Shown here in pieces: positions 1-7,778 of a DNA stretch of 23,329 bases. This DNA is from CAYXDR01 sp046498185 (lineage in GTDB: Bacteria > Desulfobacterota > DSM-4660 > Desulfatiglandales > Desulfatiglandaceae), in the NCBI GenBank assembly GCA_046498185.1, contig JAWOBE010000135.1:1-23329 (forward strand). Direction: 5' to 3'. Under the pieces are notes generated by a model. It saw only the letters and a program-made list of their open reading frames with translations. It did no database searches and was not told where the DNA came from. The translations under genes and the position numbers were made by a program. Positions within the stretch are counted from its first letter, which is position 1; the number at the start of each line of letters is the position of its first letter.

Positions 1-981
1 CAAAATTTCCCCAACATCCCAGACTCGGATGCCGAGGGTTTTTTCGTGCTTCATCAGGTTGGCCAGGCATATCGGGCAGGTTACCACCACGTCGTGGCAG
101 ACGCGGGCCAGCTCCCGGGCGCGTATGGTGGAAATCGACCGGCTTAAATCCTGGTATGCATATTCAACCGGACCGCCGCAACAGGCCGTATCCCTGCCGG
201 AGTTTTCCGGCTCAAGCACTTCGATCCCTGCACGCTTTAAAACCTTCCTGACCGGTTCCACGCATTCCAGCTCACGGGTCATTACACACGAATCATGAAT
301 CACCACTTTTTCGGGAATCGAGCCGGATTCAGGTTTCTTCACCCCGAAATCCGAATCCGCCAGCACTTCCAGGTAATGCCGTACATCGAGATCGAACCCG
401 GGAACGTATTGCGGGTACACCTTTCGAAGCATATAGGTGGTATGGGGGTCCACCGTCACCACCGTTTTGGTCCCGGCTGACTTCAGCGTACTGAAAACCG
501 ACCGGGCAAGGGGCTTCACCGATGCTTCAACGCCAAGATCGTAAAGCAGTACTCCACTGTAGGGCTCCTTTTCATGCAGGTAGGCCGGGTGAACACCTGC
601 GGCTGCAAGAGCCGAAACAATCCCGCGAAGTGCGGCTTCGCTGCGGTTTCGGATCTCCCGCGCCCGGCGCGCACGCACACGAAGCACCGGGTCAGCAACT
701 ACGGCATTCGCGATCTCCACGATCTTCGCAAGCGCCCCGACTGAAAGCATCGGAACGAGCGGCCTCGCCGAAGCCGCCATCTCCGTCGCTTCCACGACAT
801 AAGGGAGCATCTGGTACATCCGGGCGGTAAACAGAACCGTAGCACCCTCCTTCGGTAGATCGAGCCCTTCGGCCCAGCGGTTCCAATAAACGGTTTTCAT
901 ACCCAAAGGGTCCCCGGTACGATCCACATTGCCACGAATGGTTTTCAAAGCCTGGGAAATCAGAATTTTAGAGTCTCGCAT
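1..981 (-). CDS. CCG-domain Fe-S oxidoreductase subunit (GlcF/HdrD C-terminal type), 3' end cut by the window
   Basis: The frame is open from ATG 981 to position 1, giving 327 residues with no stop; the C-terminus lies outside. A strong Shine-Dalgarno (GGAGG, 6 nt before the ATG) supports the start. The second half has a complete CCG motif: Cys232, then Cys267-Cys268 (ACCGG), then CPIC with Cys302 and Cys305. In GlcF, HdrB/D and LutA-type proteins this motif binds a [4Fe-4S] or non-cubane cluster that passes electrons between a flavoprotein and the quinone or thiol side. The first CCG-like half (about residues 48-205) contains no cysteine; EPYSG and DPHTT stand where cysteine motifs are expected. 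The gene overlaps the preceding ferredoxin gene by 14 nt, so the two are probably translationally coupled. With the ferredoxin and the GlcD-like protein it makes a split dehydrogenase complex. Family is clear; substrate is not. Confidence 0.85.
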   Translation of the reverse strand, partial: MRDSKILISQALKTIRGNVDRTGDPLGMKTVYWNRWAEGLDLPKEGATVLFTARMYQMLPYVVEATEMAASARPLVPMLSVGALAKIVEIANAVVADPVLRVRARRAREIRNRSEAALRGIVSALAAAGVHPAYLHEKEPYSGVLLYDLGVEASVKPLARSVFSTLKSAGTKTVVTVDPHTTYMLRKVYPQYVPGFDLDVRHYLEVLADSDFGVKKPESGSIPEKVVIHDSCVMTRELECVEPVRKVLKRAGIEVLEPENSGRDTACCGGPVEYAYQDLSRSISTIRARELARVCHDVVVTCPICLANLMKHEKTLGIRVWDVGEIL

Positions 982-1309
982 GCTTTCCTCCCGAAACCAG
1001 CCGGGCCGAAAGCAGGCGGCGTCCGCGCTGGATCAAATCGCAGATATCCAGATTCTGTCCCTTGCTTTTGCACATAACCTCACAGCGCCGGCACTGCAGG
1101 CAACTGTAAAGGCAATAGGTCAGGGAATCGTCGAAGTCGAGCATACCGGTAAGCAGGTACTTGATTATCTGCATACGTCCGTAGGCTGAAAAACTCTCCA
1201 CCCCGCCGGACGACTGGTAAGTCGGACATACATCCACACAAAACCTGCACGCGCGGCATTTGGCAAGCTCCCGGATAAGATCATTTCGTTCGGTTTCGTC
1301 CCCGTTCAC
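968..1309 (-). CDS. Small ferredoxin-like subunit with two 4Fe-4S motifs
   Basis: This is a 113-residue protein with two cluster-binding motifs: Cys18-x2-Cys21-x2-Cys24-x3-Cys28-Pro, and Cys70-x2-Cys73-x2-Cys76-x3-Cys80. Such a pair forms the N-terminal electron-relay module of GlcF, LutB and HdrC/HdrD-type proteins. Here it is a separate gene followed at once by the CCG-domain protein, so it looks like the N-terminal half of a GlcF-like subunit split into two cistrons. The start is GTG 1309, which shares GTGA with the stop of the upstream FAD dehydrogenase gene; this 4-nt overlap is typical of translational coupling. The inferred role is to take electrons from the FAD subunit and hand them to the CCG subunit. 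Confidence 0.85.
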   Translation of the reverse strand: MNGDETERNDLIRELAKCRACRFCVDVCPTYQSSGGVESFSAYGRMQIIKYLLTGMLDFDDSLTYCLYSCLQCRRCEVMCKSKGQNLDICDLIQRGRRLLSARLVSGGKHARL

Positions 1310-2718
1310 AGCCAGCCCTCCAGGTTACCGCGGTTAAGGATGTTTTCCGGATCGAAGGCCTTCTTGAGCCGCTTTAAAACATCGGTATAAATCGGTCCGT
1401 ATTTTTTCTCGAGAAACCCTGCCCTCTGGGCCGTCAACCCCCATTCCCCGCCACAGCCACCGTACTTAATATTGAGAGCCTCGGTTTTTTCTCTCATCTC
1501 TATCGTTACAGCTTTTTTAACCTCGTTTGAGATGTCCTTTGTGGGCATAAAAGCGTAAGCGTGAATGGTGGGGGCGCCGATGTGCCCGAAGGAATAAAAC
1601 TGGTTCCCCTGGTAGCTTTCCAGGTTGAGGATTATTTCTTTCGCGTCACGATAGGCTTCCTGCAGTTTGTCGACCCGTGGGGTTATCTCGCTGCCGAAGG
1701 TCGAACCCAGCCGGTATACGTAATTGCCGGCTTCGGCACGGCTGCTCCAGATTTTGCTCCACTCCCCGGAGTCGGTAACTATCCGTGCTTCGATAGGGTT
1801 GGATTTTTTCAAGAATCTCAAAAACATCTCGGCTTTTTCCCGGCAGCCCACTTCGGTGGACGAATGCATACTCATCATGGCCACAGCCCCACCATGGGGG
1901 GAAAGACCGACGGCCTCGTAGCCGATTTTACAAGCCATCTCATCGAGGTATTCGAAAAACAGCGGGGTTGGTACACCCTCCCGATACATGGCCATCACGG
2001 TATCCAGGATTTCCTCGGTGCTGTTGTAGTAGGCGACAATGTTTTCCGTCTCAGGCTTCGGAATCAACCGCATCCTGATGCGTGTGATCACGCAAAGCAG
2101 CCCTTCGGAACCAACCAGGAACTTGGTCGCCTCGATACCGGCCGGCTTACGGGTGGATTCAGTGCCCGTATGTAAAATCTCTCCTGTGGGCAGGACCACC
2201 TCCAGCCCCAAAACATAATCTCCGGGCTTCCCGATGCTTGCATCCACCGCATGGGCGCTGGTGTTGACGGAAACCGCCCCCCCGATGGTGGCCACCGGCT
2301 CGCTGCCCGGAAAAGCCGGCAGCAAAGCATTGTGCGGTGCCAGCGCTTTTCTTAGATTCGCGATATGCATCCCCGGCCCCACTTCGAAGTAGCCCCGCTC
2401 CGGGTATATGTTCAAATCCTGCATACGGCCCGTATCAAGCACGATCCCGTTCGTTTTAGGCCGCCCCAGCCCCACAAGAGATGTACCGGAACCGTGGATG
2501 TGAACCGGGATTTTTCGGGCGTTTGCATATGCAAGCACCCCTGAAACTTCCGCACTGTCAGCAGGCCTGGCCACCGCATAGGGCATGTGGTGGGACTCCA
2601 CCTCCCAGGGCATCGTGTCCTTCGCATAGGCCAGGGCCGTCGGCCGGTCCGAAAAAGCGTTTTCCTCACCCACGATTTTTTTCAGGTCCTTGGCCAACTT
2701 CTTCAAATCAATATCCAT
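1306..2718 (-). CDS. FAD-linked 2-hydroxyacid dehydrogenase, GlcD/LldD-like
   Basis: This 470-residue protein belongs to the PCMH-type FAD-binding family (FAD_binding_4 plus FAD-oxidase_C) with glycolate oxidase GlcD and D-lactate dehydrogenases. Visible signatures are the FAD-binding HGSGTSLVG (75-83), TIGGAVSVN (144-152) and GKPGDYVLGLEVVLPTGE (163-180), and a C-terminal FDPENILNRGN close to the usual DP-x-NILNPGK ending. Length is normal. A GGAGGA ribosome-binding site lies 7 nt before ATG 2718. It is followed by the ferredoxin (4-nt overlap) and CCG subunits, so the likely reaction is oxidation of a 2-hydroxy acid to the 2-oxo acid with electrons leaving through Fe-S clusters. Candidate substrates are glycolate, lactate, sulfolactate or another hydroxy acid carried by the upstream TRAP system; the sequence does not choose between them. 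Confidence 0.85.
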   Translation of the reverse strand: MDIDLKKLAKDLKKIVGEENAFSDRPTALAYAKDTMPWEVESHHMPYAVARPADSAEVSGVLAYANARKIPVHIHGSGTSLVGLGRPKTNGIVLDTGRMQDLNIYPERGYFEVGPGMHIANLRKALAPHNALLPAFPGSEPVATIGGAVSVNTSAHAVDASIGKPGDYVLGLEVVLPTGEILHTGTESTRKPAGIEATKFLVGSEGLLCVITRIRMRLIPKPETENIVAYYNSTEEILDTVMAMYREGVPTPLFFEYLDEMACKIGYEAVGLSPHGGAVAMMSMHSSTEVGCREKAEMFLRFLKKSNPIEARIVTDSGEWSKIWSSRAEAGNYVYRLGSTFGSEITPRVDKLQEAYRDAKEIILNLESYQGNQFYSFGHIGAPTIHAYAFMPTKDISNEVKKAVTIEMREKTEALNIKYGGCGGEWGLTAQRAGFLEKKYGPIYTDVLKRLKKAFDPENILNRGNLEGWL

Positions 2719-2771
2719 TTAGTCTTCCTCCGCTTCAAATATCACTGAACCCGCTTTAAAGGGCCTTTTAA

Positions 2772-3455
2772 TCAAGGACGTTCCGGCTTCCGACCCGAAT
2801 AAACACAGAAATTGTAGTGCTTGAAAAAACAATCCACATCTTCAAAGCCAGACTCCCGCATCCATGTCAGCTGCTTGTCCAGGGTCGCTGGGCGGTCACA
2901 GGACATACGCTCGTAGATCGCCGAAAGCTCCCTGTTTTCGATATCTGTTCCCTCCAAATGCCGCAGCCAGCGATTCTGGTAAATCGCCTCCGTGGCCGCC
3001 GTGGCTCCCAGCGCCAGCTCGGCGTGTACGAAACATCCGCCTGGATCCAGCACATCAAAAATTCTCTGCATCAGCCGCCGCTTCCCTTCGTCGGTAAGGT
3101 GATGGATTGACATAGCCGAAGCAACCAGCAGATGACGTCCTGGCAGATCTCCCTGATCATAGTCATGTACATAGAAAGAGACATTATCATTGCCGGAAAA
3201 CCGCTCCCTGGCTTTTTCGAGCATTTTTTCAGAAATATCCAAAAGATGTGCCTCGGCCTTTGGAAATTTTTCTAGGATCAACCGTGAAACCAGGCCAGTT
3301 CCAGCCCCCAGATCAAGAAACGAAAAGCGATCGCCGGATTCAAACGGAATCAGTTCCAGCAGCGTCCCGTAAAATTCGTCGAAACAGTAAATCACCTTGC
3401 GGCGATTAACATCGTATTTTAGTGCTCCTGCATCGAACAGCTTCTTTACAGTCAT
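2772..3455 (-). CDS. Class I SAM-dependent methyltransferase
   Basis: The 227-residue product has a class I methyltransferase Rossmann fold. Motif I is DLGAGTG (48-54), and HLLDIS (70-75) ends the second strand that carries the acidic residue expected to bind the ribose of S-adenosylmethionine; a motif IV-like stretch (LLVASAMSIHHL) follows. It resembles small free-standing methyltransferases of the UbiE/Tam type and has no membrane segment or extra domain. ATG 3455 follows an AAGGAA-type site. The gene lies 36 nt after the MmgE/PrpD gene and 53 nt before the GlcD-like gene, so it is co-transcribed with catabolic enzymes. A methyltransferase is unusual in such a set; it could modify the substrate or a cofactor, or be a passenger. 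The acceptor is unknown. Confidence 0.85.
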   Translation of the reverse strand: MTVKKLFDAGALKYDVNRRKVIYCFDEFYGTLLELIPFESGDRFSFLDLGAGTGLVSRLILEKFPKAEAHLLDISEKMLEKARERFSGNDNVSFYVHDYDQGDLPGRHLLVASAMSIHHLTDEGKRRLMQRIFDVLDPGGCFVHAELALGATAATEAIYQNRWLRHLEGTDIENRELSAIYERMSCDRPATLDKQLTWMRESGFEDVDCFFKHYNFCVYSGRKPERP

Positions 3456-3491
3456 CTAAGAATTCCTTCATCATTCCAAAATAAAATCGAT

Positions 3492-4859
3492 TCACCCCGC
3501 CATAATCCTAACGAGTTCGTTCACATCCTGAAGGTGCTCCAGATCGTCGATCATTGAGATCAGTTTTTTCCTTGCTTCTTCATTAAACTCAACACCGCTG
3601 TAATCGATGCATTTGTTGAATTTTTCCCTGCAGTGCTCATCACTCATCGGGTCTTCGGGGTTTCCCGGAGCCACCCGCACGGAATGGTTCAAAACGCTGC
3701 CCTCTTTCAGAGTGACTTTCATTTCGGCCTGCGAGATGTCCTTTGCCGGGATGTCTTTGTTCACCGAAACAAACACACGCTCGGCCAGCCGTTGAACCGC
3801 CGGATCCTTAATTTTATCGGTCTCGAAATCCCCTAAAAACGCATCCCCCCGGATAAATGCACACGCGGTTGTATATCCGATACTGAACTGTGCATCGACC
3901 TGCGGATTGGTGCCGATCTCGAAAGGCTTCCCCACCATCTCCGCCACCATTGATGAAACCGACACATCGATACGCTCGATCTGATCTACGGGGCCGACCC
4001 GGTCTTTCAGCTTCATCGCGGCTCCGATCGTCGAATGTGTCATCCGACAGCTCGGATAAGGCTTCAAGCTCAAATCCTTTATCGTGAAGTGCTCTCCGAT
4101 CCCTTCAGTAACCGCCTCGGCATGATAATCCCCCTGTTCATAGAGGTTGTAAAAGCCGTAAGGGCCCGTCAGAAACAACCGGCTTCCGGTGATACCCCTG
4201 GCCGCCAGGTATGAAGATGTCACGCCCGCCGACGCTGCGAACCCTGGCTGCATGCGTTTGACAAGCCGGCCTTCGATTAGACCCTGGGCGTTTCCGGATG
4301 TTCGGCTGTACATCACTCCGAGTGCGTTTGACAGTTCTTCTTTCCCGAGCCCCAAGATTTTTCCGGCAGTTGCGGCTGCCCCGAAACCTCCACAGGTAGC
4401 GGTTCGAATCCAGGAAAGCGGACGGTCTATTGCAAGGCTCAGTCGGCAGATCACATCCGTGCCGAGTACCAGTGCGGTGATCAAATCCCTGCCGCTCACT
4501 TTCCCCCGGTTTTCGGCGGCAGCAAGCCCGGCGGGCAGCACATTTACGAACGCGTGCAAAGCCGATACATCGAGCGTGTCGTCAAAATCCAGTGCATGCA
4601 TCATCATGCTGTTAACCAGCGCTGCAAGCGGCGGCGCAACGGAAAATCCATGCAGCAGAACAGACGATCCGTCTATGCTCCGCCAGGATCTCATCAATTC
4701 GACAGTTTCAGGGCAACCCGGAGCTTTGCCTCCCGGGAAAACCACACCCAGTGAATCCAAGACGAGCTTTTTGCAGCTTCGAACGGTTTGTTGATCCAGA
4801 TCATCAAAATCGGTTTCCGCAATGTGATTTATCAACCGTTCTTCAAGAGTCGTTTCCAT
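3492..4859 (-). CDS. MmgE/PrpD family protein
   Basis: At 455 residues this is a full-length MmgE/PrpD family member. The family signature HALDFDDT (88-95), followed by a conserved His and an AE-rich helix, is present, as is the second-domain CRMTHSTIGAAM stretch. The family includes 2-methylcitrate dehydratase (PrpD), cis-aconitate decarboxylase and iminodisuccinate epimerase, all acting on small di- or tricarboxylic acids without a metal cofactor. No PrpB or PrpC partner is nearby, so the methylcitrate cycle is not supported. In this operon, after a TRAP transporter and a creatininase-like hydrolase, a dehydratase, epimerase or decarboxylase step on the imported acid is the reasonable inference. 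ATG 4859 follows a GAGGGG site. The spacing to the upstream gene is 20 nt. Confidence 0.88.
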   Translation of the reverse strand: METTLEERLINHIAETDFDDLDQQTVRSCKKLVLDSLGVVFPGGKAPGCPETVELMRSWRSIDGSSVLLHGFSVAPPLAALVNSMMMHALDFDDTLDVSALHAFVNVLPAGLAAAENRGKVSGRDLITALVLGTDVICRLSLAIDRPLSWIRTATCGGFGAAATAGKILGLGKEELSNALGVMYSRTSGNAQGLIEGRLVKRMQPGFAASAGVTSSYLAARGITGSRLFLTGPYGFYNLYEQGDYHAEAVTEGIGEHFTIKDLSLKPYPSCRMTHSTIGAAMKLKDRVGPVDQIERIDVSVSSMVAEMVGKPFEIGTNPQVDAQFSIGYTTACAFIRGDAFLGDFETDKIKDPAVQRLAERVFVSVNKDIPAKDISQAEMKVTLKEGSVLNHSVRVAPGNPEDPMSDEHCREKFNKCIDYSGVEFNEEARKKLISMIDDLEHLQDVNELVRIMAG

Positions 4860-4879
4860 GGTTAAATCCCCTCGGTATT

Positions 4880-5692
4880 TTAATCAAGCGGCAGCTTCAG
4901 GAATTCATCGAGAAACGTACCTACGTATTCAACGATTCGTCTTATCACGGCCTCACCTTTTTCCGCAGTGGCGGCAGTGGGATCCCCCAGTGTGCCCGAA
5001 TCAGTCACGTCCTGTATTTTCTGGAAAATGATCTGCACGGAACCCATAAATTCCGTTTCCCCAAGTGAATTTTTCAAATTCAAAGCACTGTTTTCCAGAG
5101 GCTTGACAGTGTCAGCCCGAATCCGGTTCTTGACCACGGTTTCCGGAGCAAATGCCATGACCGCCGATGTCATCAGTTCCCCTGAGTGCGTGAACCGCCC
5201 TTCTTCGGCCATTTGGTCTTTTACCGCACAAAGGTCGTTAGCCAGCTTCCATATGCTCAACATACCGATCCGAACCTGGTGCTCCTGGAGAATCCTGCGC
5301 GATGCAGATTCGATGGCGCAATTGTTCCCCTTGTGGGCGTTCAAAAAAACGAACCTCTTTATCCCGGCCGTGATTAGGCTTCCTGTATATTCAACCAGCA
5401 CCCGTATCAAAGTTTCTGTTTCAAGTGTTATTGTTCCCGGATAAGGTAGGAACCATTTCGAATACCCGATCGGAAGCGTCGGGCCGATCAATATGCGGGA
5501 ATCGCCCGTCAGACGTCTGGCGATTCCATCCGCCACGATGGTATCTGTGCCCAGCGGGAGATGAGGTCCTTCCAGTTCGGTGGAGCCCATCGGAATAACC
5601 ACAACCGGGTCCCCTCCAACCGCGTCCCGGAACGCTTCCCACGACATATTTTCAATAAACAATGCTCCCATAAAAACCCTCGCCCCCGTCAT
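4880..5692 (-). CDS. Creatininase-family amidohydrolase
   Basis: The protein is 270 residues from ATG 5692, or 263 from the internal ATG 5671. The internal ATG has the better ribosome-binding site (GAGGGT, 5 nt before it), whereas the first overlaps the permease stop as ATGA; I cannot decide between them. The creatininase core is visible: GSTELEGPHLPLGTD (36-50), NAHKGNN (118-124) and HSGELMTS (169-176). The family hydrolyses cyclic amides (creatinine) or acts in cofactor and sugar pathways (MftE, ArfB). In most members the first motif is E-x-H-G-P-H; here the metal-binding His is Glu (E-L-E-G-P-H), so the metal site may differ. Downstream of a carboxylate transporter it may open a ring or hydrolyse an amide or lactone; this is inference. 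Confidence 0.85.
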   Translation of the reverse strand: MTGARVFMGALFIENMSWEAFRDAVGGDPVVVIPMGSTELEGPHLPLGTDTIVADGIARRLTGDSRILIGPTLPIGYSKWFLPYPGTITLETETLIRVLVEYTGSLITAGIKRFVFLNAHKGNNCAIESASRRILQEHQVRIGMLSIWKLANDLCAVKDQMAEEGRFTHSGELMTSAVMAFAPETVVKNRIRADTVKPLENSALNLKNSLGETEFMGSVQIIFQKIQDVTDSGTLGDPTAATAEKGEAVIRRIVEYVGTFLDEFLKLPLD

Positions 5693-7590
5693 GTTGAATG
5701 CTGTTTCTTCGCCCAGCCGAACGCATAATCCCTCACCTTCCCGCGTGTCCGCATTGCGAACATCAATCCGACCACCACCAGCCCGGCCAGATCACTTTTA
5801 AAACCGGGGAAAATCAAACACGCCCCTCCAAAAAACATCAGGGCGCGAAGCATGAAAGGCAGTCGGCCCCCGAGATAATTCTGGGCCGCACAGGCCAAGG
5901 CCAACACACCGAAAAAGGCGGTCACACAAACATGCGCTATCTCCCAGAAACTGCCCACCAAGAGAAGGGCATTATTGTAGACAAACATATAAGGGATTAT
6001 GAAAATGACCAGAGCAAGCCGGCATGCGGTGAAAGCGGTGCGCATCATCGGAGCGTCGGCAATCCCGGCCGCCACAAAAGCGTCCGGCGCCATCGGCGGA
6101 GTGATGCCGGCGATGGTGGCAAAATAAAAAACGAACAGGTGGGCGGCCAGAGGGTATACCCCCAGCTTGATCAGCGCCGGCACCACGAGGATCGCCAGAA
6201 CAATGTAAGCCGCCACCGGCGGCACCCCCATACCGAGAATGATGGATGCGACCATCGTCAGAAGCAGCAGAACGATCAGGTGACCGCCGGACATCTTGAT
6301 AAGCAGCCCGGACATCATCAACCCGAGTCCCGTCAGAGTGATCATTCCCAGCACGATGCCTCCAACCGACAGAATCGCGATCACCGGAAGGGCCGTAAGT
6401 GCTCCGTCCTGAAGTCCTTTGAGTATCTGGCGGAAGGTCATCCGCCTTTTCCCACCACCTAAAATCGTGCAAAAAGGGATGGAGACGGTGGCCCAGAAAG
6501 CTGCGCGGGTGACGGAAACTCTCGAATACATCAAGAAAAACACCAGCACCGCAATGGGAATAATAAAAAACCATCCATCCCTGAATGTCTTTTTTAGCGA
6601 CGGCAGCTCTTCTTTAGGCAAACCCTTCATGCCCATTTTCTGGGCTTCCAGGTCTATCATCAAGAACAGGCCCACATAATAAAGAACAGCCATCAGGCTG
6701 GCAGCCTTCATGATGGTTATATAGTTGACGCCCAAAACCTCCATGATAATGAATACCGCGCTTCCCATTATCGGGGGCATCATTAAACCGCCTGCGCTTG
6801 AAACCGTTTCCACGGCTGCTGAAAAATGCGGCTTGTAACCGCTTCGCTTCATCAACGGGATCGTAATTTGACCCGTTCCCGCCACATTAGCTGTTCCACT
6901 ACCTGAAAGCATTCCGAACAGAGAAGACGCCACCACCGCGATCTTGGCCGGCCCGCCCCGTACGTAGCCGAATAACGCGAATGAAAGGTTGATGAAAAAA
7001 TCCCCACCTCCGGCAGATCGCAACATGGCTCCAAACAGAATGAAAAGAAAGATGTACGTGGCCGATATCCCCGCCAGCATGCCGAAAACACCGTCGGTGG
7101 TGATGAACATGTTGTCAACGATCCTCTCGAACGGGTAATTTTTATGTGCAAAAATACCGGGAAGCATTTCTCCAAACCGCGCATAGACCATTGAAACGAT
7201 GGCAATGATGGGAAACACCCACCCGAGGGTTCTGCGCGCGGCCTCGATGCACAGAAGCAGGAAAACCGTTCCCATCGCAAGCTCATAGCCAGGAGGGCTC
7301 ATTCCGATTTCCCCGATCTTCTTGAACCAGGTTGCAAGCACGTAAATGCCCAGAGTAAGCGCCGTCCCTGCCACAAGGTATCCGTGCCACGAAATCTTTT
7401 CTTTTTTCCTCTGATCGAATCCGTAAAAGAGATAAACCAGCACGAGCGCAAACGTAACGTGGGTGACGCGCTGGTTCATCGCTGTGAGCTGAAAAATGCC
7501 GGTATAAAGCTGGAAGAGGCTCATCGCCACCGCTATAATCTTAACCGGTACCGGAACGTGCCTTTTAGGGGGTTCGACTCTGATCTCCAT
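5689..7590 (-). CDS. TRAP transporter fused permease (DctQ-DctM fusion), TAXI type
   Basis: This 633-residue, very hydrophobic membrane protein fuses the small (DctQ-like, first roughly 150 residues) and large (DctM-like) TRAP permease subunits, the usual form in TAXI-type systems. Family signatures include a glycine-rich LFGMLSGSGTANVAGTG stretch, SAGGLMMPPIMGSAVF, ILGMGVPPVAAYIVLA and GITPPMAPDAFVA. It imports an organic acid using an ion gradient, with substrate delivered by the periplasmic receptor encoded just upstream. I set the start at ATG 7590 because AGGAG lies 5 nt before it. An in-frame ATG at 7659 would add 23 poorly conserved residues but sits beside the hairpin at 7669-7698. 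The stop overlaps the creatininase ATG 5692 by 4 nt. Confidence 0.92.
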   Translation of the reverse strand: MEIRVEPPKRHVPVPVKIIAVAMSLFQLYTGIFQLTAMNQRVTHVTFALVLVYLFYGFDQRKKEKISWHGYLVAGTALTLGIYVLATWFKKIGEIGMSPPGYELAMGTVFLLLCIEAARRTLGWVFPIIAIVSMVYARFGEMLPGIFAHKNYPFERIVDNMFITTDGVFGMLAGISATYIFLFILFGAMLRSAGGGDFFINLSFALFGYVRGGPAKIAVVASSLFGMLSGSGTANVAGTGQITIPLMKRSGYKPHFSAAVETVSSAGGLMMPPIMGSAVFIIMEVLGVNYITIMKAASLMAVLYYVGLFLMIDLEAQKMGMKGLPKEELPSLKKTFRDGWFFIIPIAVLVFFLMYSRVSVTRAAFWATVSIPFCTILGGGKRRMTFRQILKGLQDGALTALPVIAILSVGGIVLGMITLTGLGLMMSGLLIKMSGGHLIVLLLLTMVASIILGMGVPPVAAYIVLAILVVPALIKLGVYPLAAHLFVFYFATIAGITPPMAPDAFVAAGIADAPMMRTAFTACRLALVIFIIPYMFVYNNALLLVGSFWEIAHVCVTAFFGVLALACAAQNYLGGRLPFMLRALMFFGGACLIFPGFKSDLAGLVVVGLMFAMRTRGKVRDYAFGWAKKQHST

Positions 7591-7668
7591 GCCACTCCTG
7601 TATTCGACATGGCCGTCGGAAGATTTCCTGCAGCTGTGCGGGAAAACCTCCAAAATCATGCCGGTCCC

Positions 7669-7698
7669 GGCCCTCTCCCATGGAAGAGGGAGAGGGCC
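7669..7698 (-). promoter_or_regulatory. Perfect 11-bp hairpin between TRAP receptor and permease genes
   Basis: The arms 7669-7679 (GGCCCTCTCCC) and 7688-7698 (GGGAGAGGGCC) are exact reverse complements around an 8-nt loop. No T-run follows on the minus strand, so it is not a standard terminator. It is more likely an mRNA-stabilising or attenuating structure, or a REP-like dispersed repeat, since CCCTCTCCC palindromes are common repeats in proteobacteria. Confidence 0.6.
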
Positions 7699-7712
7699 TG
7701 ATGTCTGTGGTC

Positions 7713-7749
7713 AGTCCTAAAAGCGGTTGACAAACCCGCTTTGAGGACT
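7713..7749 (-). promoter_or_regulatory. Second long hairpin downstream of the TAXI receptor gene
   Basis: AGTCCT (7713-7718) pairs with AGGACT (7744-7749) and AAAGCGG (7720-7726) with CCGCTTT (7736-7742), leaving one A/G mismatch and a 9-nt loop. The 13 paired bases start about 30 nt after the receptor stop codon, where a 3' structure could protect the receptor message or cause partial termination before the permease gene. Confidence 0.6.
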
Positions 7750-7778
7750 TCTCGAGATTATAGAAACCAGGCTGGCTT

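Noticed and set aside
5698..6462. 254-codon plus-strand open frame opposite the first TRAP permease
   Set aside because: It is antisense to a strongly conserved membrane protein, and its His/Arg/Gln-rich product is typical of a reverse-strand shadow.
7591..7659. Longer permease start giving 23 extra residues
   Set aside because: The extra residues lack membrane or family character, and the ATG at 7590 has a well-placed AGGAG, while the upstream region contains an intergenic hairpin.
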